Assembly: GCA_963719525.1 (NCBI GenBank)
Contig: CAVRCG010000004.1
Span: forward strand, 372,001-436,000
Length of the DNA: 64,000 nt
Source of the DNA: Bernardetia sp963719525
Lineage (GTDB): Bacteria; Bacteroidota; Bacteroidia; Cytophagales; Bernardetiaceae
Reading direction: 5' to 3'
A program made the translations under genes and the position numbers. Under the pieces are notes generated by a model. That model did not search any database. It was not told where the DNA came from and saw only the letters and a program-made list of their open reading frames with translations. Of the stretch, positions 8,878 through 17,637 are shown piece by piece (positions within the stretch are counted from its first letter, which is position 1; every line of letters begins with the position of its first letter).

Positions 8878-8939
8878 GTATAACAGACTTTCCAGTCTGT
8901 TGAATTTGTTAAGTTTATTCAGAAAATACAAAAATCTAT
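8878..8939. repeat. 62-base direct repeat, copy 2 (twin at 5591-5652)
   Basis: Identical to 5591-5652 except for one base in the palindrome loop (TTCC for TCCC). It begins three bases after the stop codon of paralogue B. Confidence 0.85.
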
Positions 8940-8982
8940 TATTTTTATTACAAATTTTATAATGAAAGTGATAGGTTTTTTC
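8930..8982 (+). terminator. Probable terminator after paralogue B
   Basis: AAAATCTATTATTTT can pair with AAAGTGATAGGTTTT at 8964-8980, followed by a T tract. The stem is less regular than that at 5643. Confidence 0.5.
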
Positions 8983-9024
8983 ATTTCTAATTTTCTCAAA
9001 TTCTTAATTTCAAACTTTAAAAGT

Positions 9025-9032
9025 TATCTTTG
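9025..9032 (+). promoter_or_regulatory. -7 box TATCTTTG for the dehydrogenase gene
   Basis: TATCTTTG fits TAnnTTTG and lies 70 bases before the ATG at 9103. No clear -33 TTG is present. Confidence 0.6.
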
Positions 9033-9102
9033 TAAAAGGAGTAGCGTAATAAAGCTATTCAAGAAACAATTAATCAAACAAAACTGAAACAAATATAGAA
9101 TT

Positions 9103-10020
9103 ATGAATCACATTGCAGTCATTGGAGCAGGAACTATGGGAAACGGAATTGCTCACGTTTTTGCTCAAAACAACTATAAAGTATCTTTTATTGACATTTC
9201 TGAAAGCGCACTTACAAAAGGCTTAAACACAATAGGCAAAAATCTTGACCGTCAGGTAAACAAAAATATCCTTACGGAAGACGAAAAAATAGCTACTCTA
9301 AAAAGAATTACTACCTTTACAAAAATTGAAGAAGGCGTAAAAGGAGTAGATTTAGTAGTCGAAGCAGCTACTGAAAATATGGAAATCAAACTCAAAATAT
9401 TTGAGAATTTGGATAAAATTTGTGATGAAAAAACGATTTTAGCAACTAATACTTCCTCTATTTCCATTACTCGTATTGCTGGTGCAACTCAACGACCAGA
9501 AAAAGTAATTGGAATGCACTTCATGAATCCTGTTCCTGTTATGAAATTGGTTGAGGTAATTCGTGGGTATTCTACTTCTGATGAAATTACGGATAAGATT
9601 ATGGAAATGTCTAAGAATTTGGGCAAAATTCCAGTTGAGGTAAGTGATTATCCAGGTTTTGTTTCGAATCGTATTTTGATGCCGATGATTAATGAGGCAA
9701 TTTATGCACTTTATGAAGGTGTTGCTGGCGTAGAAGAAATTGATACAGTAATGAAGTTAGGAATGTCGCATCCAATGGGACCTTTGCAATTAGCTGATTT
9801 TATTGGTCTTGATGTGTGTCGTTCTATTTTGGAAGTATTATTTGAAGGTTTCGGAAATCCAAAATACGCTCCTTGTCCACTTTTGGTAAATATGGTAAAT
9901 GCAGGACATAAAGGTGCAAAATCGGGTAATGGTTTTTATGATTGGTCTAACGGAATGAAAGATTTGAAAGTAGCTAAGCGTTTCAAAAAGAAAACGAATA
10001 AGACTTCACAAGAAGCGTAA
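9103..10020 (+). CDS. 3-hydroxyacyl-CoA (3-hydroxybutyryl-CoA) dehydrogenase
   Basis: 305 residues, close to the usual 280-300 of single-domain enzymes. The Rossmann motif IGAGTMGNGIAHVFAQ is at residues 6-21, followed by the NAD site Asp (SFIDIS). The catalytic region shows LATNTSSISIT, GMHFMNPVPVMKLVEVIRG (active His) and the helical C-terminal domain (PGFVSNRILMPMINEAI, GLDVCRSILE). It oxidises 3-hydroxyacyl-CoA with NAD in fatty-acid or butyrate metabolism in the cytoplasm. It stands alone with its own promoter. The substrate chain length cannot be read; hbd-like or paaH-like use are both possible. Confidence 0.9.
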   Translation: MNHIAVIGAGTMGNGIAHVFAQNNYKVSFIDISESALTKGLNTIGKNLDRQVNKNILTEDEKIATLKRITTFTKIEEGVKGVDLVVEAATENMEIKLKIFENLDKICDEKTILATNTSSISITRIAGATQRPEKVIGMHFMNPVPVMKLVEVIRGYSTSDEITDKIMEMSKNLGKIPVEVSDYPGFVSNRILMPMINEAIYALYEGVAGVEEIDTVMKLGMSHPMGPLQLADFIGLDVCRSILEVLFEGFGNPKYAPCPLLVNMVNAGHKGAKSGNGFYDWSNGMKDLKVAKRFKKKTNKTSQEA

Positions 10021-10033
10021 ATACAGATTTTTT

Positions 10034-10120
10034 ACCTCAACAACGGTTACAAACCTCGTTGACGGTTGAGAAGTAAAGTGTTTTCAACCGTCGTTGAGGC
10101 TGAAGCCGTCAACGAGATTT
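10034..10120. repeat. Palindromic repeat cluster, family CCGTCGTTGAGG (copy 1)
   Basis: Four related units lie here: CCTCAACAACGGTT (10035), CCTCGTTGACGGTTG (10054), CAACCGTCGTTGAGG (10085) and GCCGTCAACGAG (10105). Units two and three form an inverted pair. A second, shorter locus is at 12802-12837. Confidence 0.7.
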
Positions 10121-10128
10121 TTTAAACA

Positions 10129-10165
10129 GTAAACCCTAAAATTACAGTCTAATTTTAGGGTTTAC
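10129..10165. terminator. Perfect 16-bp hairpin between convergent genes
   Basis: GTAAACCCTAAAATTA and TAATTTTAGGGTTTAC are exact reverse complements around CAGTC. It lies between the plus-strand dehydrogenase and the minus-strand thioesterase and probably ends both transcripts. The T tracts are weak. Confidence 0.65.
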
Positions 10166-10221
10166 TTATACGATTTGTGTGTTAATCATTCTCATTACTT
10201 CTAAATTCTGAAATCTAACTT

Positions 10222-10704
10222 CTAGATTAGTTCAAAAGTCTGTTTGTCCATTGGATAAAGATTAAATGTTCCCATTCCTTTGGCTACAATTTTTCCTGTG
10301 TTCTTATTTTTTATTTCACAGCTTGTATGAACCAAACGGTTTCCAGTATGTTCAAGATTTGCTTCTGCAATAAGTTCTTCGTGAAGTTTGACAGGTAAGA
10401 AATAATTGATTTTAAACTCAACCGTTGCACATAATTTTCCTTGTGCAAACGCATAACTCAAAGCCGAACCTCCAAGAGTTGCGTCCATCAGACCAGAAAT
10501 TACTCCTCCATGACAATGATTTGGCGCACTTTGATGTTTTTCCAAAATCTTCATTTCAGAAATTGCATGTCCTACTTCTGGAATTTTTAAAATCATTCCA
10601 TTATCTTTTGCAAACGAATTAAATTGATTGTAAAGTTCAAGTAATTGCTCGTAGTTTGCGTTTTCTGTAACAAATTCCTTTTTCTCTTTTTTTGTGTTTT
10701 CCAT
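10222..10704 (-). CDS. PaaI-family (hotdog fold) acyl-CoA thioesterase
   Basis: 160 residues. The hotdog core shows HCHGGVISGLMDATLGGSAL (about residues 83-102), with the HGG-x-x-x-x-x-D catalytic arrangement of the PaaI/YigI-type 4HBT family, followed by the strand-rich CATVEFKINYFLPV and VHTSCEIKN. Such enzymes hydrolyse acyl- or aryl-CoA thioesters in the cytoplasm; the exact substrate is unknown. It is convergent with the hydroxyacyl-CoA dehydrogenase, and both act on CoA thioesters. The ATG at 10704 is preceded by no clear promoter box. Confidence 0.85.
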   Translation of the reverse strand: MENTKKEKKEFVTENANYEQLLELYNQFNSFAKDNGMILKIPEVGHAISEMKILEKHQSAPNHCHGGVISGLMDATLGGSALSYAFAQGKLCATVEFKINYFLPVKLHEELIAEANLEHTGNRLVHTSCEIKNKNTGKIVAKGMGTFNLYPMDKQTFELI

Positions 10705-10775
10705 AGTTATAATTTATGTAGCTACGAATTTGACTTTACTAAATGAGTCATTTTAGGTATTACCAAAATCTGATT

Positions 10776-10835
10776 GTGTAGTAAAATTGTGTTTCTTCCT
10801 AAAAATTCAATTTGATAAATCAAATTGCTACATTC
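10776..10835. repeat. Degenerate copy of the TGTAGTAAAATT / TTTGATAAATCAAA element
   Basis: TGTAGTAAAATT at 10776, GTGTTTCT, then TTTGATAAATCAAATTGCTAC at 10811, in the same order as in the better-preserved element at 54251-54401. A further fragment (TTTGATAAATCAAATTGCTAC) is at 18478. Confidence 0.6.
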
Positions 10836-10875
10836 AAAATCAAAAAGTGTCGGCTATCAATTACTTTTTTTTACC

Positions 10876-10909
10876 GTTGTTGGTGTTTTAGCGAAGCGAC
10901 ACCAACAAC
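10876..10909. repeat. Hairpin repeat GTTGTTGGTGT / ACACCAACAAC (copy 1)
   Basis: Perfect 11-bp stem with the 12-base loop TTTAGCGAAGCG. Copies at 17782-17815 and, inverted, at 38732-38765 share stem and loop. It lies seven bases beyond the rhomboid stop codon. Confidence 0.8.
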
Positions 10910-10916
10910 ATCAGGA

Positions 10917-11834
10917 CTACTTTTTACTTGCGTGAAACAATATTTGCTTTTCTTTTTGTGTTAGAGATTCATACCCTGAAGCCGAAATTTTATCCAAAAT
11001 AGCATCAATCGTATTTTGTTCTTCGGCTGTCTTTTTTGCTCGTGCTTGTTTTTGGCTATTAGTGTCATCTGTTTTTGAGCTTGCACCACCTCTACGAGCT
11101 TTCATTTTAGGCTTTTTTCTAAATAAATCTTGAAAAAAAGTAAGAAAACCAACAATGGGTCTGCTCCAATCATTACCTTTTTTGTATTGAATTACAAATA
11201 AATAACCCAATAAAGCACCTGCTAAATGTGCAGCATTTCCACCAGCGTTTCCACCAGCAAGAGAAAGGTAAGAAAGAATAACGTAACCTAAAGCAATCCA
11301 TTTCAAACTCACTTCTCCAATAAAAAGTAAGTTCATTTTTGTATTAGGAAGTAATGTTCCTGCTGCTACTACAATAGCATAAACGCCTGCCGAAGCTCCA
11401 ATAAGTCCAAGTGTAGAACCACGAAGAGCCATAAAAAAAGGAACAAGATTATACAGCAACAAAAAAGCAACTGCTCCAGCCAAAACTCCCCAAATATAAA
11501 GACCTAAAAAGCGATTTGAGCCTATTTCGGAAACTACAATTTGTCCAAACCAATAGAGAACGAGCATATTAAAAATAATATGAAAAATATCTCCAATAGA
11601 ATGTGAAAAACCATACGTAATCAGTGTCCAAGGGCGAAAAGGAAGGTCAGCTATATCTGCTGGCAAGTAAAAAACCTTTACAATAAGTTCACTTAAAGCA
11701 GGCAAACCTCCAAATCTAGAAATGATAAACAAAGTAGCAACAATAAAATAAATTGCTACATTTATCATAATAATACGCATAAGAGTATTATCAGATTTGT
11801 TCCATTCGTATTTTATGCGTTCTGAAAATTCCAT
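10917..11834 (-). CDS. Rhomboid-family intramembrane serine protease with C-terminal extension
   Basis: 305 residues. Six hydrophobic segments span residues 20-225. The catalytic serine lies in GLIGASAGVYAI (about residue 145) and the catalytic histidine in NAAHLAGALLGY (about 202); the dyad cleaves membrane proteins within or near the bilayer. The last 65 residues are cytoplasmic, charged and helical, ending IDAILDKISASGYESLTQKEKQILF, an extension I recall as recurrent in Bacteroidota rhomboids. A second rhomboid gene lies directly upstream in the same direction, separated by a hairpin repeat. Targets are unknown. Confidence 0.9.
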   Translation of the reverse strand: MEFSERIKYEWNKSDNTLMRIIMINVAIYFIVATLFIISRFGGLPALSELIVKVFYLPADIADLPFRPWTLITYGFSHSIGDIFHIIFNMLVLYWFGQIVVSEIGSNRFLGLYIWGVLAGAVAFLLLYNLVPFFMALRGSTLGLIGASAGVYAIVVAAGTLLPNTKMNLLFIGEVSLKWIALGYVILSYLSLAGGNAGGNAAHLAGALLGYLFVIQYKKGNDWSRPIVGFLTFFQDLFRKKPKMKARRGGASSKTDDTNSQKQARAKKTAEEQNTIDAILDKISASGYESLTQKEKQILFHASKK

Positions 11835-11853
11835 ATTTTATGTTTATTATGGT

Positions 11854-11955
11854 GTCGCTCGTGAGGACACAAGCAACGGTATTTTTTTATATTTTACAAG
11901 TTCTGATTTTGTTCCACCTTTAACATCTCCCGTTGCTCGTGTCCCCACGAGCGAC
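11854..11955. repeat. Paired hairpin repeat, family GTTG-stem-TCCT-stem-CGAC (locus 1)
   Basis: Two 24-base hairpins face each other: 11854-11877 (GTCGCTCGTG-AGGA-CACAAGCAAC) and 11932-11955 (GTTGCTCGTG-TCCC-CACGAGCGAC). The second is nearly the reverse complement of the first, so the locus is also one large inverted repeat. It fills the gap between the two rhomboid genes. Confidence 0.85.
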
Positions 11956-11962
11956 ATGTCCA

Positions 11963-12787
11963 TCAATTCCATCTCATCGGTTTATCATTCTTTCCCCACA
12001 TTTTAACCAAAATAATTCCAAAAATAAATCCTCCAATATGTGCAAAATGTGCTACATTATCTGTCGGATTGGCTTGCCAAATAGCATAAATTTCATATAA
12101 AGCATAACCAAAAACTAAGTATTTTGCTTTTATTGGAATGGGTGGAAAAAGTAAAACCAGTTTCATATTTGCAAAGACAATCCCAAAGGCTGCCAAAATT
12201 CCGAAGACTGCACCTGATGCTCCGACTGTTGGAATATTACGTTTTGCAGCAGCTACTTTAGTAACTACTTCTTTAGCTTCTGAAATATAAGACTGATTAG
12301 TAGGATATTTTCTAAAATTATTAACAAACGCATCTATTTGAGCAGCACTATAATAAGAACGAGCTTCTTTATCCATAAAAGCTGCAAATTCAGCAGGTTC
12401 TGGATGAGCATTAAATTCGGCTACTTGTTCTTGTCTGTTTTGTACTTCCCACGCACTCACTCCAATATGCAAAACGGCAGCTCCCAAACCTGCAATCATA
12501 TACAAAGCAAGAAAGCGTTTTGAATCAAAATAAGTTTCTAAAGGAGGTCCAAAAATAAATAGCGCATACATATTTCCCAAAAGATGCCACCAACTTCCAT
12601 GTAAAAACATGTGAGTAAGAAATTGATAAGGCGCAAATGTTTCTGCACCGAAATAACGCAAACCAAAGAGTTGAGTTAGTTCATCTAATTTCAAAGGATT
12701 ATCTCCTCCAAAAACAAAGTATTGCAAAGCAAAAATACCAATATTAAGAATCAACAATATTTTTACGACAGGTGTGATTTTAGGCAT
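11963..12787 (-). CDS. Rhomboid-family intramembrane serine protease
   Basis: 274 residues. The motif HMFLHGSWWHLLGNMYALFIFG is followed by the catalytic serine in VGASGAVFGILAAFG (about residue 182) and the histidine in NVAHFAHIGGFIFG (about 250). Between the second and third helices is a long hydrophilic insert (about residues 105-175, with many Ala/Glu) that is not part of the minimal six-helix core. It lies upstream of the other rhomboid and probably shares its transcript. The product is an integral membrane protease of unknown target. Confidence 0.9.
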   Translation of the reverse strand: MPKITPVVKILLILNIGIFALQYFVFGGDNPLKLDELTQLFGLRYFGAETFAPYQFLTHMFLHGSWWHLLGNMYALFIFGPPLETYFDSKRFLALYMIAGLGAAVLHIGVSAWEVQNRQEQVAEFNAHPEPAEFAAFMDKEARSYYSAAQIDAFVNNFRKYPTNQSYISEAKEVVTKVAAAKRNIPTVGASGAVFGILAAFGIVFANMKLVLLFPPIPIKAKYLVFGYALYEIYAIWQANPTDNVAHFAHIGGFIFGIILVKMWGKNDKPMRWN

Positions 12788-12801
12788 ATTTCTTTATTTT
12801 T

Positions 12802-12837
12802 AAACCGTCAACGAGGTTAAGAACCGTCGTTGAGGTA
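12802..12837. repeat. Palindromic repeat, family CCGTCGTTGAGG (copy 2)
   Basis: AACCGTCAACGAGGTT followed by GAACCGTCGTTGAGGT. The central TCAACGA and TCGTTGA are reverse complements. It belongs with the cluster at 10034-10120. Confidence 0.65.
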
Positions 12838-12945
12838 GTTTTATTATTCGTTTACTTATTACTATTTATTCTTGAAAAAGGTTTTAATGAAGCTGTATTT
12901 ACTGTATTTACCAAATCCCACTTCCCAAATCCCACTTCCCATTTC

Positions 12946-13665
12946 CTACTCCCCCTTCTCCATTCCCTTCATCGCATTTCTCATCATTCTACCAATTCCA
13001 AAAACAGTAATTAGGGTAAGCAAAATAATTATAATTTCAGAATACGGAAAATCGCTTATCCTTTCATTTTCTATCAAAGCCTTTAGAGTTTGTGCTTTTG
13101 TTCCTACATAAATGGCAAATACTGTTCTGGGAAGCATTCCGATAAAAGAACCAATTAGAAAAGTTTTTAGTGGAAAACGAATTGCAGAAAGTACTAGATT
13201 CATTACTGAAAAAGGCAAGACAGGAGAAAGACGAACTAAAATAATCAATTTCCAGCTCTTTTCTTTTAAAGAACTTAAAAAACGAACTATTTTTGGCTTT
13301 TCCAATAGAGTTGCGTGGATTTTTTTACCTTCCAAAAACAATCCCAATTGATAACCTACATAAGAAGCAATCAAATAAGAAATTATCATAAGAGGTGTTC
13401 CCTCAAAACCCAAAAAATAACCTGTCAAGAAAGCCATTAATGTAGTCGGCATAAGGGCAAAACCCATCAAAATACTTACTCCCAAATACAAGAAAATCCA
13501 TTGATAAATAGTCCATACTTGAAGTTCAGATTCAAAATACAAAAGCAATACCGTAATCCCTGTACTTGCCAAAATGGGTAATAAGGCTGACAAAATTACC
13601 ATACCTATACTACGAATGTTTTTTTTGAGAATGTGGAGTACCTTTTTGAGAAATTGCATTAGCAA
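12946..13665 (-). CDS. TVP38/TMEM64-family (VTT domain) membrane protein
   Basis: 239 residues, mostly hydrophobic, with about six membrane segments. The VTT-domain signature is visible in the middle: FLTGYFLGFEGTPLMIIS, then KLIILVRLSPVLPFSVMN and FLIGSFIGMLPRTVFAIYVG. Members of this family are inner-membrane proteins related to DedA and to eukaryotic TMEM64/VMP1; a role in phospholipid scrambling or transport has been proposed for relatives. The start ATG at 13665 precedes a hydrophilic N-terminus of about 20 residues. The extreme C-terminus (MKGMEKGE) overlaps a C-rich tract on the plus strand. Not obviously linked to the rhomboids. Confidence 0.85.
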   Translation of the reverse strand: MLMQFLKKVLHILKKNIRSIGMVILSALLPILASTGITVLLLYFESELQVWTIYQWIFLYLGVSILMGFALMPTTLMAFLTGYFLGFEGTPLMIISYLIASYVGYQLGLFLEGKKIHATLLEKPKIVRFLSSLKEKSWKLIILVRLSPVLPFSVMNLVLSAIRFPLKTFLIGSFIGMLPRTVFAIYVGTKAQTLKALIENERISDFPYSEIIIILLTLITVFGIGRMMRNAMKGMEKGE

Positions 13666-13909
13666 GGAAAGAATAGTAAAATTAAGTTTCTTTTTAACGA
13701 ACTGCTTGAAGCTATGTTTATATATTTTGCTTTCTTTATAGAATTGTAATTGATTTTTATAATTGAAAAAATTTGTCGTACTTCAATTTTAGAAAACGAT
13801 ATTCTGTTTTATTATTTTTATCAAAGACAGAGTTACAGAAAACGCAGAGAATGAGAAGATGTTTTTTGTATCAAATGTTATTACGATTAATTTAGTAACG
13901 TTCATTTTT

Positions 13910-13936
13910 CTATAGCGACAGGTTTGCAAACCTATG
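13910..13936. repeat. Palindrome with GGTTTGCAAACC core (copy 1)
   Basis: CTATAG-CGACA-GGTTTGCAAACC-TATGG. Copies at 17579-17612 and 46507-46540 share the core and the outer CCATA/TATGG arms. The surrounding gap 13666-14069 holds no gene. Confidence 0.7.
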
Positions 13937-13983
13937 GAAAAATAAGACTGTTTTGCTTTTCTATAACAATTGATTAAGACCTT

Positions 13984-14005
13984 TAGATAACCGTGATAAC
14001 GTTTA
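13984..14005. repeat. 22-base repeat TAGATAACCGTGATAACG (inverse copy at 46329)
   Basis: TAGATAACCGTGATAACG plus TTTA is present here on the plus strand and, exactly, on the minus strand at 46329-46350. Both loci also carry a GGTTTGCAAACC palindrome, so the two intergenic regions share a composite element. Confidence 0.65.
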
Positions 14006-14069
14006 TTATATGTATTTTCAAATCCTACTATTCCTACTCATCTTTCACAATACTACTTAAAAAAAATAA

Positions 14070-17000
14070 GTGAAATTTAATTTTCCATTCTCTTCCTTGT
14101 TTTCCTTCTTTATGAATTTTACTCATAAGCTAGGTTTTTTTTATATTTTCGTTTTTATATTTTTTCTTCAATTAATCATTACTTCAAGTTCTGTTTTTGC
14201 TCAACAAACTATCAATCTAGATGCTAAGAAGAACCTTTCTCAATATATTTTCAGAAAATGGACAACAGAAGAAGGATTGCCTTCTAATGCTATCATTGAT
14301 ATTATTCAAGACCAAAAAGGATATATTTGGATAGCTACACACGATGGATTAGCTCGTTTTGATGGCGCAAAATTTACTTCTTACACAGTCAGAAATACAC
14401 CAATTATTCGCTCTCACGCTATTCGTTCGTTGTTATCGGACTCAAAAGGCAACATTTGGATAGGTACACAAAGAGGGGTTTTGAAATATAAAGACAATCA
14501 GTTTTCTATTCCACTAGAATTTGGAATTATAAATGAGTACAGTATAGAAGCAATTTATGAAGACAAAAACGGAGTTATTTGGATAGGAACAAGTGCCAAC
14601 GGTATTTTTTATTATCAAGATAATCAGTTTAGACCATTAAAAGAAGCTAGATTACACCTTCAAGGTGCAGTAGGAGCTATTTTTGAGAAAAATGATGTGC
14701 TTTATTTTAGTTCTGTGCGTGGTGATATAGTGCGTTATAAAGACAACAAAATTACTAGAATTGTAGATTTTCTGGAAACTAGAGGGGTTTCGTTTGCCAA
14801 AACAGTTAATGATAATACTTGGATAGGAGTTGATGATGGAATAAAACTGTTACAGGGCGATTCATTGATTGATTCTCCTTATCCTCAATTTAATAAACTA
14901 AAAGATGTATTAGATATTTTTGAAGACCAAAATGGTTTTTTTTGGATTGCTTCCGAAAGTGGATTGTATCGGTTTAATAAAAAGAAAAAACTACTTGAAA
15001 ATTATAATGAAAAACAAGGATTACCTAGTAATATTCTTCAAAAATTATTAGTCGATACAGAGGGAAATGTTTGGGTGGCTATGTTTAGAGGTGGATTAGC
15101 ACAGATTTTGGACGGAAATTTTGTCAATATTAGTACTAGCGAAGGGCTTAGCTCTAATGTCATTTATTCTATTCTTCAATTTACTCCAAACAAGTATTTA
15201 GTAGCTGGTGAGAGTGATTCTATTTCTATTGTTTATAATAATGTAGTCCGAAATGCTCAACTTCCTCTACGACTTCCAAGTCAGCGAATTAGAAATATGT
15301 ATTTTGATTTTGATTCAAGTCTTTGGATAAGTACTTACAATGGTCTTGTCAAGATTACACGAAAGAACAAATACAAAATTTATGGACATGAGAACGGACT
15401 TTCTGACGACCAAATTCGGATCACTTTTCAAACAAAAGATTCTACTTTGTGGGTTGGGACACGAAGAGCAGGGCTTTTCTATGTTCATAGTCAGGATTCG
15501 TTTAGAAATATTGGTTCTAATTTAGCCTCCGAAATAGTCATGAGTATGGCAGAAGATAAAAATGGAAAACTGATTGTAGGAACAAAAAGAGGAATTTCAT
15601 TTATCAAAAACAAACACATAATAAAGCAGATTTGGACACAAAACGGACTAGCGAGTAATATTATTTTCTCCATTTTTGTAGATTCAAACAACATAGTTTG
15701 GCTCGGTACAGATTCGGGTCTTACACGTATAGAAGGCGACAAGATTACGAATTACGATGCCAGTTCTGGACTTTGTGAAGGAACAGTTTTTGATATTTTG
15801 GAGGATAAAGAAGGCTATTTCTGGCTTCCCTGTAATAATGGAGTAATGCGAATTGCAACCGAACAGCTCAACGAGTTTGCTAATAAGAAAAGAGAATTTG
15901 TAGATTGTAGATTCTTCAACAGGACTGACGGAATGAAAAGTGATCAAATGGTCGGAACAGGTAGAGGGTTAGTAGATAAAAAAGGGAATATTTGGTTTCC
16001 TACTTATAAAGGAATAACTTCTATAAATCCTAAGAAAATTACCCAAAAGACAACTAGTTCGAAGGCGATTTTTGAAAAAATAGAAACCGACAAAAAAAGC
16101 ATTTATAATCTAAATCAAGCTCCTTCATTAAAGGCAGGAACACAGTATTTGTCTATTTTCTTTACAGCTTTTAATTATCAAAACTCATTTTCATTAGATT
16201 TCAAATACCGTCTTATTCCTTTTGATAAAGATTGGATAAATTCTCAAAATCAACGCAATGCAACCTATACAAATCTACCTCCGAATGAATATCGTTTTGA
16301 AGTAATTACTAGAAAAGGAGATGGAAGTTGGAACGAAAAAAATCCTTCTATTCTTAATTTTACGGTGCAACCTCATTGGTATCAAAGATTAGTCTTTCAA
16401 ATAGTAGGAATTTTGGGTGTAATCTTGCTTCTTTTGCTTATTTATTATCTAAAAAATTTGCAATATAAAAGAAATCAAATTTACTTAGAAACTGAAGTTT
16501 CTACTCGTACAGAAGAAATTGTAAAACAAAAATCACAGCTTCAAATCCAAAAAGAGGAGTTACAAGATACGGTTCAGAGGTTGAATCAAACGCAAATTCA
16601 TTTGGTACAGTCCGAAAAAATGGCAAGTTTGGGGCAACTTACAGCAGGAATTGCACACGAGATAAATAATCCGATTAATTTTGTTTATGCAGGTGTAGAT
16701 GCTTTACAGACTACTCTGGACGAGCTTATGGAACTCATGACTTTGTACGAAGAATACGAAAGAATAGAAAATAATGCTGCTTTGAATCAAGAAGAAAAAA
16801 CGGAAGAGAAAAACGCAAAATTCAATGAAATTTTGGCACTCAAAACTCAAATTGAATTCGAAGAATTGAAACAAGATTTGCATCAACTCGTAAAAGATAT
16901 TCGATATGGAGCACACCGAACAAGTGAAATTGTAAAGGGTTTGCGTACTTTTTCGAGGTTAGACGAAGTAGAATTGCGTTGGGCAGATTTGCATGAAAAT

Positions 17001-17573
17001 ATTGTTGCTACGCTAGTCATTTTGCGCCCACAATATAAGGACAATATAGAAGTAATCCGAAATTTTGATGAGAATATTTCTCAAATAGAGTGTTTTCCGG
17101 GAAAGCTCAATCAAGTTTTTACAAATATTATTGCAAATGCTATTCAAGCCATAGATGAAAAACGAGAGGAAGACAAACAACAAGAAAAAACAAGCCAACG
17201 AATTAAAGAAGAGTATGAAAAAACAAACAAAATAGAAAAAATAGAGAAACGAAAAACTAAATCACTCAAAAAAGATAAAATAATAATTTCTACTCAAAGA
17301 TTATCAAAAGAAGATTCTCCAATACACATTGAAACAGCGAAAATTACGATTCAAGATTCTGGAAAAGGAATGAGTAAAGAAACAAGTCAAAAGATTTTCG
17401 AACCCTTTTTCACTACAAAAGGAGTTGGAAAAGGAACAGGTTTAGGGCTTTCTATTAGCTTTGGATTAATTGAAAAACATCAAGGAAAAGTAGAAGTAGA
17501 AAGTACAATTGGAGTCGGAACAACGTTTTTGATTTATCTTCCTATTGATAGAACAGAAACTATACACGCATAA
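14070..17573 (+). CDS. Propeller-type two-component sensor histidine kinase
   Basis: 1167 residues from a GTG at 14070; the ATG at 14112 gives a more typical signal peptide (ending SSSVFAQ) and may be the real start. The periplasmic part is a two-component-regulator propeller with repeated blocks such as GLPSNAIIDIIQDQKGYIWIAT, followed by a Y_Y_Y domain (FKYRLIPFDKDW, NLPPNEYRFEV near 710-770). One membrane helix follows near 790, then a coiled coil, and a HisKA with phospho-His in GIAHEINNP (about residue 862). The ATP-binding domain has NAIQAI, DSGKGM and GTGLGLSI, with an unusual Lys/Glu-rich insert at about 1030-1075. There is no receiver or AraC domain, so it needs a separate regulator, none of which is adjacent. 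The ligand is unknown. Confidence 0.9.
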   Translation: MKFNFPFSSLFSFFMNFTHKLGFFYIFVFIFFLQLIITSSSVFAQQTINLDAKKNLSQYIFRKWTTEEGLPSNAIIDIIQDQKGYIWIATHDGLARFDGAKFTSYTVRNTPIIRSHAIRSLLSDSKGNIWIGTQRGVLKYKDNQFSIPLEFGIINEYSIEAIYEDKNGVIWIGTSANGIFYYQDNQFRPLKEARLHLQGAVGAIFEKNDVLYFSSVRGDIVRYKDNKITRIVDFLETRGVSFAKTVNDNTWIGVDDGIKLLQGDSLIDSPYPQFNKLKDVLDIFEDQNGFFWIASESGLYRFNKKKKLLENYNEKQGLPSNILQKLLVDTEGNVWVAMFRGGLAQILDGNFVNISTSEGLSSNVIYSILQFTPNKYLVAGESDSISIVYNNVVRNAQLPLRLPSQRIRNMYFDFDSSLWISTYNGLVKITRKNKYKIYGHENGLSDDQIRITFQTKDSTLWVGTRRAGLFYVHSQDSFRNIGSNLASEIVMSMAEDKNGKLIVGTKRGISFIKNKHIIKQIWTQNGLASNIIFSIFVDSNNIVWLGTDSGLTRIEGDKITNYDASSGLCEGTVFDILEDKEGYFWLPCNNGVMRIATEQLNEFANKKREFVDCRFFNRTDGMKSDQMVGTGRGLVDKKGNIWFPTYKGITSINPKKITQKTTSSKAIFEKIETDKKSIYNLNQAPSLKAGTQYLSIFFTAFNYQNSFSLDFKYRLIPFDKDWINSQNQRNATYTNLPPNEYRFEVITRKGDGSWNEKNPSILNFTVQPHWYQRLVFQIVGILGVILLLLLIYYLKNLQYKRNQIYLETEVSTRTEEIVKQKSQLQIQKEELQDTVQRLNQTQIHLVQSEKMASLGQLTAGIAHEINNPINFVYAGVDALQTTLDELMELMTLYEEYERIENNAALNQEEKTEEKNAKFNEILALKTQIEFEELKQDLHQLVKDIRYGAHRTSEIVKGLRTFSRLDEVELRWADLHENIVATLVILRPQYKDNIEVIRNFDENISQIECFPGKLNQVFTNIIANAIQAIDEKREEDKQQEKTSQRIKEEYEKTNKIEKIEKRKTKSLKKDKIIISTQRLSKEDSPIHIETAKITIQDSGKGMSKETSQKIFEPFFTTKGVGKGTGLGLSISFGLIEKHQGKVEVESTIGVGTTFLIYLPIDRTETIHA

Positions 17574-17578
17574 AAAAT

Positions 17579-17612
17579 CCATAAGATAGGGTTTGCAAAC
17601 ACTATCTTATGG
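17579..17612 (+). terminator. Hairpin terminator / GGTTTGCAAAC palindrome (copy 2)
   Basis: CCATAAGATAG pairs perfectly with CTATCTTATGG around GGTTTGCAAACA. It begins three bases after the kinase stop codon, so it probably serves as its terminator, although no T tract follows. Confidence 0.65.
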
Positions 17613-17637
17613 ATAAATGACTCTATGAATTATATAG

